Positions 42,027 to 50,431 of a DNA stretch of 64,000 bases are shown one piece after another. Position 1 is the stretch's first letter; the number at the start of each line of letters is the position of its first letter. The notes beneath the pieces were generated by a model. It saw only the letters and a list, made by a program, of their open reading frames with translations, had not been told where the DNA came from and made no database searches. Where the stretch lies: assembly GCF_014208035.1 (NCBI RefSeq), contig NZ_JACHMK010000001.1, forward strand, positions 868,001 to 932,000, written 5' to 3'. Source of the stretch: Schaalia hyovaginalis (GTDB lineage: Bacteria > Actinomycetota > Actinomycetes > Actinomycetales > Actinomycetaceae). A program made the position numbers and the translations under genes.

Positions 42027-42920
42027 TCATGCCCGTCCGGAGGCCCTGCGGCAGTCGCGCGTCAGGGTCGGGATCATGTAGAGGGAGGAAGTGGCGGCGA
42101 TGTAGAGGTCGGATCCGTCGCTTCCGCCGAAGCAGAGGTTCCCGACCTTCTCGGGGACGGGGATCCTGCCGATCTCCTCGCCCTCGGGCGAGTAGATGAT
42201 GATTCCGTCGAGGCAGGAGCTCCACACGTTGCCCAGCTCGTCGACTTTGATGCCGTCGGGGACTCCGGGGGAGACTTCGGCGAAGTCCTCGCCGGCCTTC
42301 GCCCGCCAATCGTCGATGAGGTAGCGGCGGATGTGGTGGCGCCCCATGAGGCCGTCGCGGTTGAGGGCGGCGGAGTCGGCGACGTAGAGGACGGACTCGT
42401 CGGGGGAGAAGGCGAGTCCGTTGGGTTCGACGACATCGGTGATCGCGACCGTGAGGCGTCCTTCCGGGGTGATGCGGAAGACCCAGTGGTCGGCGTATTC
42501 GCGTCTTCCGGGGTGGCCCTCCTCCGGGTAGATGATCCCGTAGGCGGGGTCGGTGAACCAGATCGAGCCGTCGGAGGAGACGACCACGTCATTCGGGGCG
42601 TTGAACCGGTGCTCCTGCCAGCGGTCGACGATGACGCAGATCTCGCCGTCGGTGTCGCGTTCGAGGCGGCGCCCGCCGTGGGAGCATTGGATGACGGTGC
42701 CGTCGAGATCGACGGCGCGTCCGTTGACGTGATCGGGCGAGTCCAGGTGGACGACGGCTTCGGAGGTCTCCGGGGAGTAGTCCCAGACCTTGTCGCCGAT
42801 GACGTCGGAGAAGCGCAGGGTGTTGGAGCGCGGGATCCAGCAGGGGCCTTCGAGCCATCGGCCCCCTGTGAAGACTCGTTCGAGCGCCGATTCGTCGGCG
42901 ATCAGGTCTGACATTCTCAT
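42027..42920 (-). CDS. SMP-30/gluconolactonase family lactonase
   Basis: 297 residues of the six-bladed beta-propeller SMP-30 family, which hydrolyses sugar lactones with a divalent metal. Metal-site residues are seen in GGRWLEGPCW (Glu), FNAPNDVVV (Asn) and SPGVPDGIKVDELGN (Asp). GGAG lies 7 nt before ATG 42920. In this operon it probably opens a lactone to the sugar acid used by the dehydrogenase and kinase upstream. The specific sugar is unknown. Confidence 0.88.
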   Translation of the reverse strand: MRMSDLIADESALERVFTGGRWLEGPCWIPRSNTLRFSDVIGDKVWDYSPETSEAVVHLDSPDHVNGRAVDLDGTVIQCSHGGRRLERDTDGEICVIVDRWQEHRFNAPNDVVVSSDGSIWFTDPAYGIIYPEEGHPGRREYADHWVFRITPEGRLTVAITDVVEPNGLAFSPDESVLYVADSAALNRDGLMGRHHIRRYLIDDWRAKAGEDFAEVSPGVPDGIKVDELGNVWSSCLDGIIIYSPEGEEIGRIPVPEKVGNLCFGGSDGSDLYIAATSSLYMIPTLTRDCRRASGRA

Positions 42921-42963
42921 TGTCGTCTCCTCGTGGGTGTCACGTCGTTGTGGCTGCGGTCTG

Positions 42964-43848
42964 TCAGGAGCGGGGGTTGAGGACGCGGATCACGGTTGAA
43001 TCGTCATCGGTGCCCCGGCCCTGCGCGTTGCCGAGGATGAACAGCTGCTCGGCGGCGGCGGCGACGGGGATGGCGATGCCGGCGCGTTTGGCGGCCTCCG
43101 TCACGATCCCCATGTCTTTGACGAAGATGTCGAGGCGCGAGAGCACTTCGGGATCGCGCCCCTCGTCGGCTTCGATGGCCCTGGGGCCGCGGTTGCCGAG
43201 CATGAAGGATTCGGCTGCCCCGGCCATGAGCGCGTCGAGTGCGGTGCGCTGGTCGAGTCCGAGTCTGCCGGCGAGGGCGAGGGCCTCTGCGGCTGCTGCG
43301 ATGTGGACGCCGCAGAGCAGTTGGTTGACGGTCTTCATCGCCTGCCCCTTGCCCGGTTCGTCGCCGATGCGGACGAGGGTGCCGGCCATCGCGCGCAGGA
43401 TCGGTTCGGCGCGCTCCCAGACCGAGGGGGCGGCCGCCGCGGTGACGAGGAGTTCGCCCTTCCCGGCTCGGAGGGGACCCCCTGAGATCGGGGCGTCGAC
43501 GAGGCCGATGCCGGATTTCGCGAGCCGGGCGGCGAGGGCTTCAACGGCCCCGGTGCCGACGGTCGAGGTGAGGATGACGGCCGCGCCCTCGGGGAGGATC
43601 CGGATGACGCCCTGTTCGCCGTAGAGGAGGTCTTCGAGTTGGGCCGCATTGCGGACGGCGACGAGGAGGAAGTCGGCTTCGGCTGAGGCGGCGAGGGCGC
43701 TGTCGGCGATGGCGATTCCTCGGGAGGCGGCCAGGGCGCGGCGCTCCTCGGAGGGGTCGAAGCCGATGACCTCGAAGGTCTGCGCGAGGTGGGCGGCCAT
43801 GGGCAGGCCCATGGCGCCGAGGCCGAGGACGGCGATTCTGAACGGCAT
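42964..43848 (-). CDS. 3-hydroxyisobutyrate dehydrogenase family oxidoreductase (L-threonate dehydrogenase-like)
   Basis: 294 residues. The Rossmann start VLGLGAMGLPMAAHL binds NAD(P), the substrate motif is VDAPISGGPLRAGKG, and the catalytic lysine is in GKGQAMKTVNQLLCG. Pairing with a DUF1537 kinase is the hallmark of LtnD/OtnK pathways for L-threonate or D-erythronate, where the dehydrogenase forms a 2-keto or 3-keto acid that is then phosphorylated. AGGAGAAG precedes the ATG. The specificity is inferred from context. Confidence 0.85.
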   Translation of the reverse strand: MPFRIAVLGLGAMGLPMAAHLAQTFEVIGFDPSEERRALAASRGIAIADSALAASAEADFLLVAVRNAAQLEDLLYGEQGVIRILPEGAAVILTSTVGTGAVEALAARLAKSGIGLVDAPISGGPLRAGKGELLVTAAAAPSVWERAEPILRAMAGTLVRIGDEPGKGQAMKTVNQLLCGVHIAAAAEALALAGRLGLDQRTALDALMAGAAESFMLGNRGPRAIEADEGRDPEVLSRLDIFVKDMGIVTEAAKRAGIAIPVAAAAEQLFILGNAQGRGTDDDSTVIRVLNPRS

Positions 43849-43896
43849 TGTTCTTCTCCTGTCGGATGGGATGGGGCGGGTCCGCGTCGGCGGCGC

Positions 43897-45336
43897 CTAC
43901 AGTTCGAGCTTGGTGACGACTTCTGCGAGGGATTCGTCGGTGCCGACGTTGCCGGCGAAGACGATGTAGGGGATCCCCGCCGCGGGACCGTCGATCGCGG
44001 ACCAGAGGGAGACGATCCCGGGGAGCATGGGGCCGATGACGCGGGCGCGGCGGATCTCCAGTCCCTTCGAGGCGACGTCGGAGGATGTGATGCCGCCCTT
44101 GGCGACGACGAATCTCGGGGTCGTCCGTTCGATGACGCCGTGGACGACGGCGACGATCGCGGCGGAGACGGCGCGGGCTTGGGCGAGCGCCGTGTCGGGG
44201 TCGAATCCGGAGAGCATCGCGCGGGAGGTCCGCAGGATCGCGGTCCCGGTCTGAAGCGCGGCCACGGCTTCGTCGATGAGGTCCGCGATGCAGCCCTCGG
44301 GGTCCTCGCCGGTGAGGATGCGGGCGGAGTCGAGGACGAGGACGGGCACGTCCTTCCCGCGGGTCAGGCGGTCGAGCTGGCGGGCGGTCACGCCGACGTG
44401 GGAGCCGACGACGACGAGGCCGCCGGCGGTGCAGGCGCGGCCCGATCGGGAGTGCTCGATCTCGGCGGGGGTGAGAGGGGGGTGGGGCTCTTGGCCGATG
44501 CGCTCGCGGACGAAGGGCGGGCCGACGCGGTAGATGAAGCGCGATCCTGCCTCCTCGGCGCGGATCAGGGCGAGCGCGAGGGCGCGCATGTCGGCGGTCT
44601 CGACGGCGTCGACGGCGATGGGCGTCGAGTTCTTCGCGCTGAGGAGGATGTCGACGGTCCTGTCGGGGTCGGTGCGCAGGGTTTCGATGTCGATGAGGAG
44701 GACGTCGTCGGCGCGTCTGGCGCCGCCGGTTTTCTCTTCGACCCATTCGGCGAGTGAGGAGCGGGAGTAGCCGAAGGTGTTGTCCTCGGCGAATTCGGAC
44801 TCGGCCGCGGGGAGGTACCCGTGGTCGGCCGAGCCCGCGTAGTGGACGCCGCGGATCGTGATCCGTCCGGCTTCGGGGAAGGCCGGGACGAGGACGATCC
44901 CGTCGGCGCCGCGCCCGGTCGCCGATGTCAGGGCGTCGGCGATCGTGTCCGTTTCGAGGGGGTAGTGGCCGCGCAGGGTCGAGTCGGAGCGTGAGACGAA
45001 GTCGATCTCGACACCGAGCCCCCGCGCTGATTCGAGGGCGGCGGCGACGACCTCGCGGGTGATGCCTTCGGCGTTTTCGGGGCTGAGGGAGCGCGAGTTC
45101 GTCATCACGTAGACGGCCGGGGCGCCGGTTCCCAGCGCCCAGGTGAAGTCGTCGATCTGCCAGGAGGTGAGCACCGGGAGGCCGGCGACCGACTGGGTGC
45201 CCGTGGGGTCGTCGTCGAGGACGATGTGAATGGGGGCGTGCGAGGCGGCGGATTGGGCTGCGGCGACCTCGGCGGCGGCGATGGAGGGCGCCGGGGGCAG
45301 TCCTGCGAGCAGATCGGTGCGGGGGATGAGGGGCAT
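43897..45336 (-). CDS. Four-carbon sugar-acid kinase family (DUF1537, OtnK-like)
   Basis: 479 residues with the N-terminal substrate domain (IVLDDDPTGTQ, SRSDSTLRGHYPLE) and the C-terminal nucleotide-binding domain (FVVAKGGITSSDVA, YIVFAGNVG). These kinases phosphorylate 3-oxo-tetronates or related acids. ATG 45336 follows AAGGAG at 6-nt spacing; GTG 45342 lies inside that site and is not used. It is the first gene after a promoter and 22-bp palindrome. The aldolase (OtnC) and isomerase (OtnI) of the known pathway are not in the window. Confidence 0.9.
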   Translation of the reverse strand: MPLIPRTDLLAGLPPAPSIAAAEVAAAQSAASHAPIHIVLDDDPTGTQSVAGLPVLTSWQIDDFTWALGTGAPAVYVMTNSRSLSPENAEGITREVVAAALESARGLGVEIDFVSRSDSTLRGHYPLETDTIADALTSATGRGADGIVLVPAFPEAGRITIRGVHYAGSADHGYLPAAESEFAEDNTFGYSRSSLAEWVEEKTGGARRADDVLLIDIETLRTDPDRTVDILLSAKNSTPIAVDAVETADMRALALALIRAEEAGSRFIYRVGPPFVRERIGQEPHPPLTPAEIEHSRSGRACTAGGLVVVGSHVGVTARQLDRLTRGKDVPVLVLDSARILTGEDPEGCIADLIDEAVAALQTGTAILRTSRAMLSGFDPDTALAQARAVSAAIVAVVHGVIERTTPRFVVAKGGITSSDVASKGLEIRRARVIGPMLPGIVSLWSAIDGPAAGIPYIVFAGNVGTDESLAEVVTKLEL

Positions 45337-45363
45337 GTTCACTCCTTCGTGATGCCGGCTCCC

Positions 45364-45385
45364 GTCTGAGCAACATTGCTCAGAC
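45364..45385. promoter_or_regulatory. 22-bp palindromic operator upstream of the kinase operon
   Basis: GTCTGAGCAA (45364-45373), two central bases CA, and the exact inverse TTGCTCAGAC (45376-45385). It lies between the promoter and the kinase start, an ideal place for repression by the FadR-type protein encoded upstream. Confidence 0.7.
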
Positions 45386-45402
45386 CTCTGATGTTTGATC
45401 TC

Positions 45403-45431
45403 AGGGTATTCCGCCCTCGCCGAATCGGCAA
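45403..45431 (-). promoter_or_regulatory. Promoter of the sugar-acid operon
   Basis: On the minus strand TTGCCG (45426-45431) and TACCCT (45403-45408) are separated by 17 bp. Transcription would start about 10 bp before the palindrome. Confidence 0.55.
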
Positions 45432-45454
45432 GGGCGTCGCAGGAGCGGCGAACC

Positions 45455-46150
45455 TTAGGAGTCGGTGTTCTGCACGAGATCCAGGCGCGTCTGAGTCATA
45501 TGCGCCCGCATGGCGTCCTTCGCGACCTCTTCATCGCGGATCCGAAGCGCGTCGAGGATCGTGCGGTGGTGATTCTGCGCCCGCTTGCGCACTTCGGGAT
45601 GGGAGGCCGTGACGACGCGCGATTCGTGGAGGGCCTTCTCGAGAGGGGACATGACGACGGGGATGAAGGGGTTCGCGGAGGCGAGGAGGATCCGCCGGTG
45701 GAAGGCCAGGTCCTCCTCGATGTGCCGGGACACGTCATCGGCCTCATCGGCCGCCTCCATCGCCGCGATGTGCGACGCGAGGGCGGCGAGATCCGCCTCC
45801 GAGCGATTGCGCGCGGCCAGACCGGCGGCGCCGACCTCGATCATCCGGCGAAGCTCGGTGAGACGAAGGCCGACGTCCCTCGGAGACGAGTCGTGCAGGG
45901 CGCAGGCGACGAGGGTCGACAGGTCGTTCCACTGCGCACGGGGTGCGACGAAGGTGCCCCGGCCCTGGACGACTTCGAGGATCCCGCGGTCCTTGAGGAT
46001 CCTCACCGCCTCGCGGGCGGTCAGCCTCGAGACGTTCAGGCGCGAGGCCAGGCCGCCCTCCGGGGGGAGCGCCTCGCCCTCCTGGTACTCGGCATCGATG
46101 ATCGCCTTGGTGATGTCGTCGACGACCTGTTCGACGAGGTCCCGCTTCAT
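45455..46150 (-). CDS. FadR-type GntR family regulator
   Basis: 231 residues. The winged helix (about 1-70) includes LASRLNVSRLTAREAVRILKDRG, followed by the FCD effector domain with metal-type ligands Asp in IEEDLAFHRRIL and two His further on (NHHRTI and RAHMTQTR). FCD regulators usually respond to organic or sugar acids, which fits the adjacent catabolic genes. A perfect 22-bp palindrome lies 70 bp downstream of its stop, before the kinase. Confidence 0.9.
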   Translation of the reverse strand: MKRDLVEQVVDDITKAIIDAEYQEGEALPPEGGLASRLNVSRLTAREAVRILKDRGILEVVQGRGTFVAPRAQWNDLSTLVACALHDSSPRDVGLRLTELRRMIEVGAAGLAARNRSEADLAALASHIAAMEAADEADDVSRHIEEDLAFHRRILLASANPFIPVVMSPLEKALHESRVVTASHPEVRKRAQNHHRTILDALRIRDEEVAKDAMRAHMTQTRLDLVQNTDS

Positions 46151-46274
46151 TCCAGTGCCCCTCCCGTGGACTCGCCTCCAAGGATCGCACTATTTCGGCG
46201 AGGAGGCGGTGCATGAACGGTCTCGAGCCGCAAGACCGATCGTGAAAGGCGCGGAGGACGCCGCTCCGCGCGAT

Positions 46275-46286
46275 TACGCTGGGGGC
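46275..46286 (+). promoter_or_regulatory. Leaderless -10 element of the ferritin-fold gene
   Basis: TACGCT (46275-46280) is followed by 6 nt and ATG 46287. There is no Shine-Dalgarno-like site at the right distance apart from GGGGG directly before the start. Confidence 0.4.
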
Positions 46287-46916
46287 ATGGACACCGAGTA
46301 CGCACCCGTTCCCCATGAGGACGTTGAAGTCATCGGCCTGCTCGCCTACTCCGCGCTCGCGGTGATGACGCGACTCGCCAAGGACGGCGATCAGGCGCCC
46401 GATATCGAGGCGCACATCGAGCACGCGCGGATGTCGGCGCGCGCTTTCGAGATCTTCGAGCAGCTCGAGGTGTGGGCGGCTCATCGAGGCATCGACCTCC
46501 TCGCCGCCGCGGGCCAGTATTCCGGTCTGTACGACGATCTGGATGCGAGGACGCGGCCCACGACCTGGTTCGAGCGCACGGTGAAGACCTACGTGACCGT
46601 CGGCATCATCGGGGATCTGCTTCTCGAGGTGTCCCAGCGCCACGAGCTCTTCGACGGCGAGGCCGCGCCCTGGGACCTCGCGCAGGGCGAGTGGGAGCGG
46701 ACGCATCTCGCGCCCGTGACCGCTGCTGACCCGCAACTCGCCGCCCGCCTGTCGCTGTGGGCGCGCCGTGTCGCCGGTGAGGTCCTCGGATTGGCGAGGG
46801 CGACCCTGTTCACCCACCCGGACCTCGCTCAGGACCCGGATACCGCCGACGCGATCGCGGCCTTCGTGACGAAGCGCCACGGCGAGAGGATGGCTCAGAT
46901 CAATCTCAAGGCCTGA
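46287..46916 (+). CDS. Ferritin-like fold protein (MiaE-like)
   Basis: 209 residues, all helical. It resembles the actinobacterial ferritin-like/MiaE-type group (Rv3210c family) by length, by helix pattern and by its place next to DUF3107 and adnAB. Possible di-iron ligands are Glu in EAHIEHARMSARAFEIFEQ and later Glu/His residues (EVSQRHELF), but a full set of iron ligands cannot be confirmed by eye. The function is unknown; tRNA hydroxylation is one family role. Confidence 0.65.
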   Translation: MDTEYAPVPHEDVEVIGLLAYSALAVMTRLAKDGDQAPDIEAHIEHARMSARAFEIFEQLEVWAAHRGIDLLAAAGQYSGLYDDLDARTRPTTWFERTVKTYVTVGIIGDLLLEVSQRHELFDGEAAPWDLAQGEWERTHLAPVTAADPQLAARLSLWARRVAGEVLGLARATLFTHPDLAQDPDTADAIAAFVTKRHGERMAQINLKA

Positions 46917-46921
46917 CGGGA

Positions 46922-46959
46922 CGGGGCGGGGCGACGGAGCCTCCCGCCGCCCCGCCCCG
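46922..46959. terminator. Bidirectional terminator between convergent genes
   Basis: CGGGGCGGGGCG (46922-46933) pairs perfectly with CGCCCCGCCCCG (46948-46959) around a 14-nt loop, directly after the ferritin-fold stop. Confidence 0.75.
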
Positions 46960-47003
46960 CTTCGCTGCCGTGCCCGGCGCCTTCGGGGCGAGGGCGCGGT
47001 CCC

Positions 47004-47228
47004 TCAGACGATGGCGAATCCGACGCGGCGCTCGATCTGCTCTCCGATCTGGACGTAGGCGATCGAGCGGGCGGGGACGAGATAGCGCTGGCCCCTGTCG
47101 TCGGTGAGGTCGAGGACGGAGAGGGACTGGACCGCCGCGTTGACGCGCGACACGAGTTCTTCGCGCTCGGTGTCGAGGTCGATGGAGATTTCGCGGGCGG
47201 AGCCGCGGATGCCGATCGTGATGTTCAT
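47004..47228 (-). CDS. DUF3107 small actinobacterial protein
   Basis: 74 residues, matching the DUF3107 (TB9.4-like, Rv3208A) family: MNITIGIRGSAREISID at the start, a central helix with EELVSRVNAAV, and a C-terminal GRxYLVPARSIAYVQIG-like strand pair. The function is unknown. ATG 47228 has AGGAGG 6 nt upstream. It is divergent from adnA with a 76-nt gap, and TAGCAT on the minus strand is a possible -10. Confidence 0.9.
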   Translation of the reverse strand: MNITIGIRGSAREISIDLDTEREELVSRVNAAVQSLSVLDLTDDRGQRYLVPARSIAYVQIGEQIERRVGFAIV

Positions 47229-47304
47229 GTGTCCTCCTGAGGGTTTGGTCCTGGTCCTCATGCTAGGCGCCGCAAACGCCCACGGCCTGAGGGAGGATTG
47301 AGTC

Positions 47305-50300
47305 ATGAGCGAAATCCGTGTTCAGGTGAGGCCCAGGCCCGCGGGGTGGGCCGATGTGCCGAGTCTCGATCGCGCCCAGGAGGCGGTGCGCGATCGTGCC
47401 CGAGTCGCGTCCCTGGTCGTCAGGGGTGCTCCGGGCTCGGGGCGCACCACCTGTGCGCTCGCCGTGATGGAGGACGCGGCCGAGCGCGGTGAACGGGCGA
47501 TTCTCCTCGTCCCGGACCGCGTGAGGGCGGATGCCCTGACTCCGCGCGTCCAGGCCCTCGCACCGCAAACGGTGCGCCCGGTGAGGACGCCCGCCTCCTT
47601 CGCGTACTCGGTGGTGTCGGCCTGGCGCCTGAATCGACACGATCCGCTGGGCCCGGTCGAACTCGTGACGGGCGCCCTCCAGGACGAGCTCATCGCCGAG
47701 CTCCTCGAGGGGGTCCCGGCGCCCTGGCCGGACTCACTGCCCTCCGAGATGCGCGCGATCCCCGCCTTCCGGGACGAGTTGCGCGATCTTTTCGCCAGGG
47801 CCGGTGAGGTGGGTTTCGACGGTGCGGCCCTCGCCGACGCCGGGCAGCGCTTCGCCCGCCCGGAATGGGTGGCGGCGGGCGCGCTCTTGGAGGCCTACCT
47901 CTCGGGCGAGTCCTTCTCGGTCGAGCACCGCGACGTCGTGCGGGTGGATCTGGCCAGGATCCAGTCGCTCGCAGCTGAGCTCATCGATGCCTGGGAGGCC
48001 GATGCTCCTGAGCGCGGCGTCGACGGGGGCTTCGAGGCCCCCGATCTCGTCGTCGTGGACGATCTGCAGGATTGCACGCCCTCGACGATCCGATTGCTCA
48101 CCTCATTGGTGAATGCCGGAAGTCGCGTCATCGCCTTCGCGGACCCGGATGTGGCGATCGCCGGCTATCGCGGGGGCGAGCCCCATCTGGACGGCCGCTT
48201 GACTGCGGCGATCGACGCGGAGGCCATGGACCTCGGGGACGTCCACTGCCAGGGACCGCGTCTGCGCGTCTGCGTGAGCGGGATCGTGGAGCGCATCTCG
48301 CAGACGGGTTCGCCCGCGAGGCGTTCGGCCGGGGGGTGCGGCGCGCCGGACCCCGATGCCGTCCACGCCCATATCGGCGGCTCGAACGCCCAGCTCGGCG
48401 CCCATATCGCCCACGCGCTGAGGCAGCATCGCCTCCACGATTCCATCCCCTGGACCGAGCAGGCCGTCATCGTGCGTTCGGCCGGCCAGGCCGAGGAGTT
48501 CGCCCGCTATCTCCGCCGCGGCGGGGTGCCGGTCGAGGGCGGGGCGCGGGCTTTCGACTTCGCCGCCCACGCGACCACGCGCGCCCTGCTGGAACTCATC
48601 GGCGGGGAGGAGCGCCTCCGTGAGGAACAGCGCGCGCGTCTGCTCGTCTCCTCGCCGCTCATCGAACTCGACGGCCTGGAGCTGCATCGCTTCTTGGCGG
48701 GCCTCAACGCGCTGGCCCCCGCTGCTGGCGATGATGACGACGAGGAGCAGGCGGATTTCCTCATCGGCGTGAGCCGCCTCCTCGACGATCCGTCGCTGTG
48801 GCGGGGCCGTGCGGGCGGAGCACTGCCCGGGGCCCTCGAACGGGCTCACCGCCTCTGGAGGGAACGGGGCGGGGCGGGCTCCCTGAGGCCCCAGGAGGCC
48901 CTGTGGCGGATGTGGGAGCTCGCCGAGCGCGCCGAACCCTGGCGCGAAGGGGCGTTGAAGGGGGATGAGGACTCCGCGTGGTTCGACGACCAGCTCGACG
49001 CGGTCGTGGCCCTCATGCGCGTCGCTGATGTGTGGGAACAGCGCAATCCCTCGGGAACGGCGGCCGAGTTCGCCCGCGGGCTCCTCGACCGCCAGGTGCC
49101 GATCGACACCATCGCCCTCGTCGGCGTGCGGCCGCCCGGAGTCGCGGTGCTCACGCCCGCGCAGGCGATCGGCCGGCACTGGAAGGTCGTCGCCCTCGTC
49201 GGCCTCCAGGACGGCGTCTGGCCGAATACGCGCCTGCGCACCCGCACCCTGCGAGGCGATCTCATCACCGAGCTGGGAACGGGGCGGATCGCGGATTCCT
49301 GGGACGGGTCGGCTTTCCTCGATGACAACCCGAAGAACGCGCGCAAGGAGGTGCTCAACGACGAGCGCCGCCTCCTCGCCGCCGCGGTGTCGCGCTGCAC
49401 GGGGGTGCTCCACATCGGGGCCGTGAGCGCTGAGGACGCCGCGCCCTCGGTCTTCTTCGAGCAGCTTGCGGCGAGCGCGGGCCTCGAAGGCGAAGACGCG
49501 CCGATCCTCTCTCCCGCCCCGGCGCCCCTGAGCCTCTTCGGCCAGGTCGCGGATCTGCGCCGTTGCGCAGCGCGCGGCGATGATGAGGCGGAATGCGAGG
49601 AGGCGGCGCTCCTCCTGGCGCTCCTGTGGCGGGAGGGCGTCGTCTCGGCGGACCCGGCCACCTGGACGGGTGAGGGCCCCCTCTCCTCGAGCGAGCCGAT
49701 CGCCTCGGGAGTCGTCCGATTGAGCCCGTCGAAGTTCGAATCGGCGATGAAGTGCCCGCTCAAGTGGTTCTTCTCCGACATCGGCGCTGAAGGTCCCGCG
49801 GGCGACGCCCAGAGGATCGGCACGCTCATCCACGCGATCGCCGAGAAGGCGCCCCACGGAGACGAGGAGGCGCTCGAAGAGCTCTTCCAGGCCGAGCTCC
49901 GCGAACTCGACATCGACACGGGGACGTGGGAGGGGCAGGCCTTCGTCGAGAAAGCGCATCAGCGCCTTGAGAACCTGGCGTCCTATTTCGTCGGCGTTCC
50001 CGGCGACGTGGACACCGAGACCCCGATCGACGTCCGGATCGGCGATGCGGTGATCGGCGGCAGGATCGACCGCATCGAGAAGGTGGACGAGGGCGTGCGG
50101 ATCGTCGACCTCAAGTCGGGGTCGGCGATCTCTGTGAGCGAGGCGGAGCTCCATCCCCAGCTCGCCCTCTACCAGCTGGCCCTCGCGGAGCTGGGCTTCG
50201 ACGTCGTCGGCGCGAGGCTCGTGTATCTCAACGGCAACAAGCCGGCTGAACGCCGACAGAAGGCCTTCGACGAGGAGACGCGTGAGCACTGGCTCGACGC

Positions 50301-50430
50301 GCTCAAGACCGTGGCGGGGACCCTTCGCTCCAGCTCCTTCGTCGCGAAACCGGATCGGAAGACCTGTCAGCACTGCTCATTCACGAAGGTGTGCCCCGCC
50401 GACGAGCGGGGCAGGAAGACGGTGGACTGA
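47305..50430 (+). CDS. adnA: AdnA-like helicase-nuclease subunit
   Basis: 1041 residues. AdnAB is the actinobacterial end-resecting motor-nuclease for double-strand break repair. The UvrD-like motor (about 1-650) is degenerate: Walker A reads GAPGSGRTT (41-49) with Arg47 in place of the essential Lys, and Walker B is VVVDDLQD. The C-terminal RecB-like nuclease has GGRIDRIEK and VRIVDLKSG, bracketed by AMKCPLKWFF and CxxCx5C (CQHCSFTKVC), an AddB-type Fe-S cluster set. In mycobacteria AdnB supplies the motor activity, which agrees with this degeneration. The next gene starts 1 nt after the stop. Confidence 0.9.
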   Translation: MSEIRVQVRPRPAGWADVPSLDRAQEAVRDRARVASLVVRGAPGSGRTTCALAVMEDAAERGERAILLVPDRVRADALTPRVQALAPQTVRPVRTPASFAYSVVSAWRLNRHDPLGPVELVTGALQDELIAELLEGVPAPWPDSLPSEMRAIPAFRDELRDLFARAGEVGFDGAALADAGQRFARPEWVAAGALLEAYLSGESFSVEHRDVVRVDLARIQSLAAELIDAWEADAPERGVDGGFEAPDLVVVDDLQDCTPSTIRLLTSLVNAGSRVIAFADPDVAIAGYRGGEPHLDGRLTAAIDAEAMDLGDVHCQGPRLRVCVSGIVERISQTGSPARRSAGGCGAPDPDAVHAHIGGSNAQLGAHIAHALRQHRLHDSIPWTEQAVIVRSAGQAEEFARYLRRGGVPVEGGARAFDFAAHATTRALLELIGGEERLREEQRARLLVSSPLIELDGLELHRFLAGLNALAPAAGDDDDEEQADFLIGVSRLLDDPSLWRGRAGGALPGALERAHRLWRERGGAGSLRPQEALWRMWELAERAEPWREGALKGDEDSAWFDDQLDAVVALMRVADVWEQRNPSGTAAEFARGLLDRQVPIDTIALVGVRPPGVAVLTPAQAIGRHWKVVALVGLQDGVWPNTRLRTRTLRGDLITELGTGRIADSWDGSAFLDDNPKNARKEVLNDERRLLAAAVSRCTGVLHIGAVSAEDAAPSVFFEQLAASAGLEGEDAPILSPAPAPLSLFGQVADLRRCAARGDDEAECEEAALLLALLWREGVVSADPATWTGEGPLSSSEPIASGVVRLSPSKFESAMKCPLKWFFSDIGAEGPAGDAQRIGTLIHAIAEKAPHGDEEALEELFQAELRELDIDTGTWEGQAFVEKAHQRLENLASYFVGVPGDVDTETPIDVRIGDAVIGGRIDRIEKVDEGVRIVDLKSGSAISVSEAELHPQLALYQLALAELGFDVVGARLVYLNGNKPAERRQKAFDEETREHWLDALKTVAGTLRSSSFVAKPDRKTCQHCSFTKVCPADERGRKTVD

Positions 50431-50431
50431 A

